Positions 31,926 through 37,061 of a DNA stretch of 37,061 nucleotides are shown one piece after another. The notes beneath the pieces are model-generated. The model was not told where the DNA came from. It saw only the letters and a program-made list of their open reading frames with translations, and made no database searches. The DNA comes from Treponema sp. Lineage in GTDB: Bacteria; Spirochaetota; Spirochaetia; Treponematales; Breznakiellaceae. The first letter of the stretch is position 1; each line of letters begins with the position of its first letter. The DNA is taken from contig JAISEA010000083.1 of assembly GCA_031264475.1 (NCBI GenBank), forward strand, positions 1 to 37,061. The letters are read 5' to 3'. A program made the position numbers and the translations under genes.

Positions 31926-31988
31926 TAACAGTTAGCAATTAGTAATGAGCAGAGAGCAGTGAGTAATGAGTAAAGAGCAATGAGGAAA
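31926..31988 (+). repeat. 7-bp degenerate microsatellite, 9 units
   Basis: TAACAGT, TAGCAAT, TAGTAAT, GAGCAGA, GAGCAGT, GAGTAAT, GAGTAAA, GAGCAAT, GAGGAAA: nine 7-mers in register, total 63 bp. It is upstream of the promoter at 32023. Confidence 0.8.
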
Positions 31989-32022
31989 GATTGGGCGGCG
32001 GGGGCAGGTTTCTTTCGTACAC

Positions 32023-32050
32023 TTGACTCAGGATAATAATCCGCTATAAT
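32023..32050 (+). promoter_or_regulatory. Promoter of the first coiled-coil nuclease-like gene
   Basis: TTGACT (32023-32028), 16-bp spacer, TATAAT (32045-32050). A GGAGG site lies before ATG 32086. Confidence 0.75.
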
Positions 32051-32085
32051 AGTCAAGAAATCATTATTTTCTATGGAGGTATGTT

Positions 32086-32865
32086 ATGGAAAGTATATTA
32101 AGTATGACGGCTGAACAAGGCGCAGAAGCGGGAAAGTCGCTCAGTTTTGAAAAGGTTTGGGCGACTTTGGATCGTATTTCAAAGGAAGCCGATAAACGGC
32201 AAGAAGAAACTGACAAGGCGATTAAGGAACTCGTTGCGGCGTATAAGGAAGACGATAAACAGCCAGAGAAAGTGGATAAGTGGCAAGAAGACGCAGACAA
32301 ACGGCAGAAAGAAGCGGAGAAACGACAGCAAGAACTTGACAAGTCAATTAAGGAACTCGTCGATGAACGTAAGAAGGCGGAGAAACGGCAAGAGGAACTT
32401 AACAAGCAGATGAGGGAAACCGATAGAAAGATTAGCAAACTCGGCGGCGGGTTGTGGGACATGATTGATTCTATAGTTATCAATGATATTGTGGATAAAT
32501 TCCGTGAATTGGGCTTTATATTTACCATAACATATCACGAAAATATCATAAGAGATGAAAAGAATCAAATATTTGCGGATATTGACGCTGGTCTTGAGAA
32601 TAATGACAAGGTGATACTTATCAAAGTCAAATCCAAACCTACTAATAATGATGTAGATGAGCATATTGAGCAAATAGAAAAAGTACGGCGGCACGCGGAC
32701 TTGCACGGCGACAGGCGTAAACTTCTTGGGGCTATCGTGGGCATGGTTATTAGGGACGATGTGCGAAAATATATCTTGGAACACGGCTTTTACGTGATTA
32801 TATCTGCTGAAGATACCCTTGACATAATTGAGCCGAAAGGTGAATACCAGCCCCGTGAGTGGTAG
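32086..32865 (+). CDS. Coiled-coil plus PD-(D/E)XK-like protein, copy 1 (DUF3782-type), altered active site
   Basis: 259 residues. N-terminal ESILSMTAEQGAEAGKSLSF, then a ~95-residue heptad coiled coil rich in DKRQEE / EKRQQELDK, then a C-terminal PD-(D/E)XK-like domain ending DIIEPKGEYQPREW. The core reads FADIDAGLENNDKVILIKVK: the Asp is kept, but the Glu of the E-x-K motif is Lys (KVK instead of EVK as in copy 2), which should abolish metal-dependent cleavage. The coiled coil is longer than in copy 2 by about seven heptads. It has its own promoter and GGAGG site. The role is unknown; related proteins occur in multiple copies in some genomes. Confidence 0.75.
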   Translation: MESILSMTAEQGAEAGKSLSFEKVWATLDRISKEADKRQEETDKAIKELVAAYKEDDKQPEKVDKWQEDADKRQKEAEKRQQELDKSIKELVDERKKAEKRQEELNKQMRETDRKISKLGGGLWDMIDSIVINDIVDKFRELGFIFTITYHENIIRDEKNQIFADIDAGLENNDKVILIKVKSKPTNNDVDEHIEQIEKVRRHADLHGDRRKLLGAIVGMVIRDDVRKYILEHGFYVIISAEDTLDIIEPKGEYQPREW

Positions 32866-32967
32866 CGGTTCTTGCCCCTGCGCCGTTACGCAATTTTTAG
32901 TTGTTATATATGGTCTCCGCTGGTAGACGGCGCGTCTGTAGTACGCTATAAGCAGGGTATTTTTCCC

Positions 32968-32995
32968 TTGACTAATAATAAGAATCCGTTATAAT
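32968..32995 (+). promoter_or_regulatory. Promoter of the second coiled-coil nuclease-like gene
   Basis: TTGACT (32968-32973), 16-bp spacer, TATAAT (32990-32995), the same layout as for copy 1, so the duplication included the promoter. Confidence 0.75.
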
Positions 32996-33030
32996 AGGTA
33001 TAAAGTCATTATTTTCTATGGAGGTATATT

Positions 33031-33663
33031 ATGGAAAGCATTTTAAGTATGACGGCTGAACAAGCCGCGGAAGCGGGGAAATCGCTCAGTTTTGAAAAGG
33101 TTTGGGCGACTTTGGATCGTATTTCGGAAGAAGCGAAGAAACGACAAGAAGAAGCCGAAAGATGGCAAAGGGAAGCGGAGAAACGGCAAGAGGAACTTAA
33201 CAAGCAGATGAAGGAAACCGATAGAAAGATTAGTAAACTCGGCAGTAGGTTTGGAGAAGCGATTGAATGTATGGTTGTGCCTAATCTTGTGGGTAAATTC
33301 CGTGAATTTGGTTTGGTGTTTGGTAAAGACTATCGTGATACGTCCATAAGGGATGAAAAGAACCAGATATTAGCGGAGATTGACATTACCCTTGAGAACA
33401 GGGACAAGGTGATGATTGTCGAAGTCAAATCAAAGCCTAGTACGGAGGATGTAGACGACCATATTAAGCGAATGGAAAAGGTTCGGCGGCACGCGGACTT
33501 GCACGGCGACAAGCGTAAATTTCTTGGGGCTATCGCGGGTGTGGTTGTTGGCGACAATGAGCGGAAATATATCTTAAAGCATGGCTTTTACGTGATAATA
33601 CCTTCTGGCGATACCTTTGACATAATTGAACCTAAGGGTGAATACCAGCCCTACGAATGGTAG
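33031..33663 (+). CDS. Coiled-coil plus PD-(D/E)XK-like protein, copy 2 (DUF3782-type)
   Basis: 210 residues, very similar to copy 1. The start ESILSMTAEQAAEAGKSLSF is nearly the same; a shorter coiled coil (ARW/EKRQEELNKQMKETDRK) follows. The C-terminal domain keeps D-x13-15-E-x-K as EIDITLENRDKVMIVEVK, consistent with an active restriction-endonuclease-like fold. It ends DIIEPKGEYQPYEW. A GGAGG site lies before ATG 33031, and it has its own promoter. Copy 1 and copy 2 are tandem duplicates that have diverged mainly in coiled-coil length and the catalytic residue. Confidence 0.75.
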   Translation: MESILSMTAEQAAEAGKSLSFEKVWATLDRISEEAKKRQEEAERWQREAEKRQEELNKQMKETDRKISKLGSRFGEAIECMVVPNLVGKFREFGLVFGKDYRDTSIRDEKNQILAEIDITLENRDKVMIVEVKSKPSTEDVDDHIKRMEKVRRHADLHGDKRKFLGAIAGVVVGDNERKYILKHGFYVIIPSGDTFDIIEPKGEYQPYEW

Positions 33664-33877
33664 CGGCTCTTGCCCCTGCCTGCGGTGTGCGCCGGGGATA
33701 ACGGCGCGGGTGTCTGGCACCGCGCGGATAGCGCCCGTTTGGGGTGGGGCGCGGAGGCGACATCTGGCATTCACGCACGGAGGGGCGGCGGCGTCTGGCA
33801 CGAGGGCTAGACGCAGACTGTGTCTGCGGGCGGGTGGCGGCGTCAGACACCACGCACGGGAACGGCGCAACCGAATT
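33664..33877. other. GC-rich non-coding gap with GTGTCTGGCACC-like words
   Basis: 214 bp of strongly GC-rich DNA with no convincing gene. GTGTCTGGCACC, ATCTGGCATTCACGCAC, GTCTGGCACGAG and GTCAGACACCACGCAC recur. Related near-palindromes TGTCTGACACC occur at ~7989 and ~36650, again beside A/H repeats. Confidence 0.5.
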
Positions 33878-33975
33878 GGGGGGTGGCGGAAGACCGCCGC
33901 AGGCGGTCTGGAGACAGGGGGGCGCGACATAAAGGCGACTGTGTGCCGAGATGTTTGGGAAATAGCGCCCCCCTC
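33878..33975 (+). repeat. Dispersed A-block repeat, copy A6
   Basis: GGGGGGTGGCGGAAG, hairpin ACCGCC-GCA-GGCGGT, CTGGAGACAGGGGGGCGC, GACATAAAGGCGACTGTGTG core, GGGAAATAGCGCCCCCCTC. It is the inverse of A5, with which it shares the GCTATTTCC subtype. Confidence 0.85.
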
Positions 33976-34009
33976 CTGACTTATTAGCGCCTGCCTTGCG
34001 GCGGCGCAC

Positions 34010-34229
34010 TTCTAACAGCGAGTAGTCTCCACTTACTCGCAAGCATGGTTCCATCCTGTCGGGGACAGCGGCGTACCCTTCGTAAACCATTGTGAATTCG
34101 TCTAACACTCAAAGGGTACAACGAGCATGAACCTCACTTGCCCACAAGCATGGTTCCGTCAAGACGGGGACAGCGGGTCCACCTTTCAAACAACAACCCG
34201 TGTGAAGTCGTCTAACACCCTTCGGGTGG
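34010..34229 (-). repeat. H-block repeats, copy H6 (reverse)
   Basis: Reverse units with ACTCGCAAGCATGGTTCC, GTCGGGGACAGCGG, GTACCCTTCGTAAACC, then GTCAAGACGGGGACAGCGGG, CAACAACCCGTGTGAAGTCG and AACACCCTTCGGGTG. It ends exactly at the -35 box of the next gene. With A6 it forms an inverted A-H composite like the one at 3173-3443. Confidence 0.75.
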
Positions 34230-34258
34230 TTGTAAGTTTTGGGGAGAATTGGTATATT
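34230..34258 (+). promoter_or_regulatory. Promoter of the DAHP synthase-prephenate dehydratase gene
   Basis: TTGTAA (34230-34235), 17-bp spacer, TATATT (34253-34258). ATG 34265 follows 6 bp later, so the mRNA would be leaderless or nearly so; a GGGGAG sits 18 bp before the ATG, too far for a normal ribosome site. Confidence 0.5.
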
Positions 34259-34264
34259 CGTCTT

Positions 34265-36196
34265 ATGATAGTCATTTTAACGAAAACCGTTTCCACACAT
34301 GACAAGGAAATGGTCTGTATCTATCTAAAAGATAGAGGTTTTAACATACGAGAGCAAGTCTTTGGTGAAGAGAAGATCATCGGAGCGCTTGGGAAAGGCG
34401 TTGTGGACACGCGAGAGCTGGGTCTCTTACCCGGCGTAGAACGAGTCGCGGCGACCTCCAAGCCCTATGAGTTAGCATCGCGGGAGACTCAAAGCGAAGA
34501 CACCATCGTTACAGTAGGCGGGGCGACCGTTTCACCCGTAAAGATAGGCGGCTCCCGCATCACGGTCATAGCCGGTCCCTGCGCGGTTGAAAGCAAGGAA
34601 CAAATCCGCGAGACAGCCGAGCGCGTGCGCGAATCAGGCGCGGTACTCCTACGCGGCGGCGCATACAAACCCCGCACCAGCCCCTACGCCTTTCAAGGAC
34701 TCGGCATCAAAGGACTCGAATACATGAAAGAAGCAGGCGAAGCCCTCAATATGCCCATTGTTACCGAAATCGTGTCCCCGGAACTCGTAGAACAGATGAA
34801 GGATTTGACCGATATGTTCCAGATCGGCGCACGGAATATGCAGAACTTTGAACTCCTCAAGAAAGTAGGGGCAGTCGGCAAACCCGTTCTCTTGAAACGC
34901 GGCGCGGCTAACACCATTGAAGAATGGCTCATGGCGGCAGAATACTTACTCGCGTCTGGCACCAAAGACGTAGTGTTATGTGAACGAGGCATCCGCACCT
35001 TCGAGACCTACACACGCAACACCCTCGACATCTCCGCCATCCCTGTCGTCAAGGGGCTGTCCCACCTGCCCGTGATCGTAGACCCCAGCCATGCGGTCGG
35101 CATCCGCGCGAAGATCAGCCCGGTCGCCCTGGCCGCAATCGCCGCGGGCGCGGACGGCTTAACCGTAGAGGTACACCCCCAACCAGACATCGCGCTTTCA
35201 GACGGGCCCCAGTCGCTTTACCCGGAACAATTCGAGCGGCTCATGCGCGACATCGAGGCGCTTGCGCCGGTTGTGGGCAAAGAACTCCTACGCACGCCGT
35301 TACAACCCACAGCTTCTGTTTTATCCATTCAAGGGAAAACTGAAGAGACAGGCAAGATCGCGTTTTGTGGAGAAAGCGGGGCGTTTGCGGAACAGGCGCT
35401 CATGCGGGTGTTTGGCGACGATGCGCCGCGCCTTCCGGTTCCCACCTTCCAAGCGGTGTTTGACGCGGTATTGGACGGCTCTGCGGGCGCAGGCGTAACC
35501 CCGGTAGAGAACAGCCTTGCCGGGTCTATCCATGAGAACTACGATCTCTTCCTCAGGTATCCCGACATCGCCATAGTCGGCGAGGTGAAATTCCGCATTA
35601 CGCACTGTCTCATCGCGGACGAGAAGGCGGATCTTGATAACATTGCCATCATTCGCAGTCATCCACAAGGCTTCGCCCAATGCCAAGAGTTTCTGGCGAA
35701 ACACCCGCAGTGGCAGTTGGAGACGTTTAACAACACAGCGGAGGCGGTCGCGTCCATCGCCCGTGAAGGCGCGGTCAAGGTCGCGGCGATTGCCAGCGAA
35801 GCCGCGGCGAAAGCCTTTGGTTTGAAGACGTTGAAGGTAGGCATTGAGACAAACCCGCGCAATTACACACGCTTCGTGGTGATTGCGCGGCGGGCTGGGG
35901 ACAAGGCTTCGCCGCCTCCGAGTCTCGGCTCAGGCGCGCCGAACAAGGCGAGCTTGGTGTTCTCCGTGAACGATGAACCGGGCGCTCTCTTTACCTGCCT
36001 GAAAATATTAAGCGCGCGCGGTATCAATCTTTCCAAACTCGAATCCCGCCCAATTCAGGGACAACCCTGGGAATATCTTTTTTACGTCGACGTAAGTTTA
36101 CCCAAAGACCCAAGCGTTTTCGACACGGTCATCGGAGAACTCAAGGCGAAAGCAAAAGACTTCTACTTTCTGGGAACATACCGCGCCGCAATGTAA
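34265..36196 (+). CDS. Bifunctional DAHP synthase (type I-beta)-prephenate dehydratase fusion
   Basis: 643 residues. Residues 1-~85 form the ferredoxin-like regulatory domain of type I-beta DAHP synthases (MIVILTK..., VERVAATSKPYELASRE). The catalytic barrel to ~345 has IAGPCAVES, LRGGAYKPRTSPYAFQG, LLKRGAANTIEEW and VDPSHAVGIR. From ~357 comes prephenate dehydratase: KIAFCGESGAFAEQAL, VTPVENSLAGSIHENYDL, NNTAEAVASIA and the catalytic Thr in NYTRFVV. Residues ~555-640 are the ACT domain with SKLESRPIQGQPWEY for Phe feedback. No chorismate mutase lies between. It joins the first step of the shikimate pathway to the phenylalanine branch. Start 34265 matches the family N-terminus; longer upstream frames run through repeats. 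Confidence 0.93.
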   Translation: MIVILTKTVSTHDKEMVCIYLKDRGFNIREQVFGEEKIIGALGKGVVDTRELGLLPGVERVAATSKPYELASRETQSEDTIVTVGGATVSPVKIGGSRITVIAGPCAVESKEQIRETAERVRESGAVLLRGGAYKPRTSPYAFQGLGIKGLEYMKEAGEALNMPIVTEIVSPELVEQMKDLTDMFQIGARNMQNFELLKKVGAVGKPVLLKRGAANTIEEWLMAAEYLLASGTKDVVLCERGIRTFETYTRNTLDISAIPVVKGLSHLPVIVDPSHAVGIRAKISPVALAAIAAGADGLTVEVHPQPDIALSDGPQSLYPEQFERLMRDIEALAPVVGKELLRTPLQPTASVLSIQGKTEETGKIAFCGESGAFAEQALMRVFGDDAPRLPVPTFQAVFDAVLDGSAGAGVTPVENSLAGSIHENYDLFLRYPDIAIVGEVKFRITHCLIADEKADLDNIAIIRSHPQGFAQCQEFLAKHPQWQLETFNNTAEAVASIAREGAVKVAAIASEAAAKAFGLKTLKVGIETNPRNYTRFVVIARRAGDKASPPPSLGSGAPNKASLVFSVNDEPGALFTCLKILSARGINLSKLESRPIQGQPWEYLFYVDVSLPKDPSVFDTVIGELKAKAKDFYFLGTYRAAM

Positions 36197-36199
36197 CAC

Positions 36200-36445
36200 C
36201 CTTCGCAGGCACAGCCTGTTTAACGACTTCACACGGGGCGTTGTTTGAAAGGGGTCGCCGCTGACCCCGCACCCTTCGGGTGTTTAACGACTTCTTACGG
36301 GGTGTTGTACGAAAGGGGACCCGCTGTCCCCGCACCCTTCGGGTGTTTAACGACTTCTTACAGGGTGTTGTACGAAAGGGGGACCCGCTGTCCCCGTCTT
36401 GACGGTTACGCTTGCTTTGCAAGCGGAACCTACTCGTTGTTAGGA
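36200..36445 (+). repeat. H-block repeats, copy H7 (three tandem ~63-bp units plus tail)
   Basis: It begins 4 bp after the fusion gene stop. GTTTAACG recurs at 36218, 36282 and 36345 (steps 64 and 63 bp). Unit: CACCCTTCGGGTGTTTAACG, ACTTCTTACGGGGTGTTGTA, CGAAAGGGGACCCGCTGTCC. The tail GTCTTGACGG, TTACGCTTGC, TTTGCAAGCGGAACC, TACTCGTTGTTAGG matches H5. The hairpins may end transcription. Confidence 0.85.
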
Positions 36446-36497
36446 AGGAGTCGCCGCTGACCCGGACAAGCGAAGCGAAGTCGTACAGGCATAATAA

Positions 36498-36599
36498 GGA
36501 GGAGGGCGCGGTTTTCCCTAAACGGAGGACGGCGCACAGACGCCCATGTGGTGCGCCCCCCTGTCTCCAGCCCACCTACGGCGGTCTTCCGCCACCCCC
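36498..36599 (+). repeat. Dispersed A-block repeat, copy A7
   Basis: AGGAGGGCGCGGTTTTCC, core with ACGGAGGACGGCGCACAG, TGGTGCGCCCCCCTGTCTCC, hairpin CCACC-TAC-GGCGG, CTTCCGCCACCCCCA. It follows H7 in the same order as H5-A5. Confidence 0.85.
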
Positions 36600-36662
36600 A
36601 CCCCACCCGTTGCGTGGTGTCTGACGCCGCCACCGTGACCCACCCCCCGTGTCTGACACCCT

Positions 36663-36711
36663 ACTCATTATTCATTACTAACTGCTAACTGCTAATTGCT
36701 CACTATTCATT
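36663..36711 (+). repeat. 7-bp degenerate microsatellite, 7 units
   Basis: ACTCATT, ATTCATT, ACTAACT, GCTAACT, GCTAATT, GCTCACT, ATTCATT. It is the reverse-complement type of the patches at 3292 and 31926, again next to an A block. Confidence 0.8.
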
Positions 36712-36727
36712 ATTCGTCTATGTGGGG

Positions 36728-36757
36728 TTGCATATTTAGCTAAAGAAAGAGTATCAT
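36728..36757 (+). promoter_or_regulatory. Probable promoter of metK
   Basis: TTGCAT (36728-36733), 18-bp spacer, TATCAT (36752-36757). The 54-bp leader ends in ATAAGGAG before ATG 36811. No SAM riboswitch is visible. Confidence 0.5.
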
Positions 36758-36810
36758 TTAAGTGGATGTAAGAATCATCCGCAAGAAAACAATGGAATAA
36801 GGAGAATTAT

Positions 36811-37061
36811 ATGACAAGACGTTTTTTCTTTACCTCGGAGTCCGTAAGCGAAGGACACCCTGACAAACTCTGCGACCAAGTATCGGACGCAATCTTAGAC
36901 GCGTGCTTACGCGCCGATCCGGAAAGCCGTGTCGCGTGCGAAACCTTTTCGTCGACGTCCCTTGTGTTGATCGGGGGCGAGATAACCACGAACACCTTTG
37001 TGGACTTCCAGCGTGTCGTGCGGGAAATCGTGCGGGACATTGGCTATACCAACCCGGCTTA
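36811..37061 (+). CDS. metK: S-adenosylmethionine synthetase, N-terminal part (3' end outside window)
   Basis: 83 codons from ATG 36811, with AAGGAG 7 bp upstream; the gene runs off the window. The N-terminus [20 protein letters not shown] with [11 protein letters not shown] holds the conserved G-H-P-D-K ATP-binding motif. [20 protein letters not shown] corresponds to the usual A-C-E-T region followed by G-E-I-T. The enzyme makes S-adenosylmethionine from methionine and ATP in the cytosol. The third Ser-rich position (SSTS) differs slightly from common MetK sequences. Confidence 0.95.
   Translation, partial: MTRRFFFTSESVSEGHPDKLCDQVSDAILDACLRADPESRVACETFSSTSLVLIGGEITTNTFVDFQRVVREIVRDIGYTNPA

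Noticed and set aside
33626..34108. Several 60-160-codon frames in the GC-rich gap
   Set aside because: High GC removes stop codons by chance; the frames cross an A block and an H block and encode Arg/Pro/Gly-rich strings.
36600..36810. SAM riboswitch before metK
   Set aside because: The leader is short and lacks the conserved cores of the SAM riboswitch families that I can recognise.

Overview
The window looks like chromosomal DNA from a treponeme-like spirochaete (Spirochaetota), probably a host- or gut-associated lineage. The organism call is an inference. It rests on the flgF-flgG pair, Cys-lipidated or signal-bearing envelope proteins, a PilZ protein, a sugar ABC importer without its own ATPase, and homopolymeric G/C tracts placed like the variable tracts known in Treponema. 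No rRNA or other decisive marker is present.

Layout. 1-3157 (+): a tight four-gene operon (GntP-type permease, VOC protein, LVIVD propeller, DUF554 membrane protein). 3432-5027 (-): pgi. 5193-7331 (+): flgF, flgG, ybeY, with a PilZ protein converging at 7321-7659. 8567-10057: divergent lipoprotein and TPR genes. 10092-23280 (-): a surface-glycan island. In transcription order it holds a 1102-aa three-domain glycosyltransferase, about 2.5 kb of repeats, its 1124-aa paralogue, a GT-B-like transferase, a polysaccharide pyruvyl transferase-like ORF and a GH113-like glycosidase. 23857-26955 (-): sugar ABC importer (binding protein and two permeases). 27332-27635 (+): tRNA-Arg, tRNA-Lys and tRNA-Gly. 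27817-30278 (+): a class C-type serine hydrolase, then a TPP riboswitch and a ThiB-like protein. 30817-31500 (-): an unknown protein. 32086-33663 (+): two duplicated coiled-coil/PD-(D/E)XK-like proteins. 34265-36196 (+): a DAHP synthase-prephenate dehydratase fusion. 36811-end (+): metK.

The most unusual content is a repeat and slippage system. (1) G/C tracts of 10-13 bp sit in two conserved leader ORFs upstream of the paralogous glycosyltransferases and at the 3' ends of two transferase genes. Removing one G from the 12-G tract at 12235-12246 joins two ORFs into one continuous 888-codon reading frame. This suggests an ON/OFF or fused/unfused switch in glycan synthesis. (2) Most tandem arrays have periods of 7, 21 or 63 bp (7 x 3^n), although their sequences are unrelated. 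They occur in leaders, between genes and at the ends of coding regions. (3) A composite dispersed element, made of an H block (63-bp units with a CACCC-TTC-GGGTG hairpin) and an A block (about 100 bp, G6CGC...GCGC6, with a covarying hairpin), recurs in most larger intergenic gaps. Apart from these, gene order and content look ordinary.
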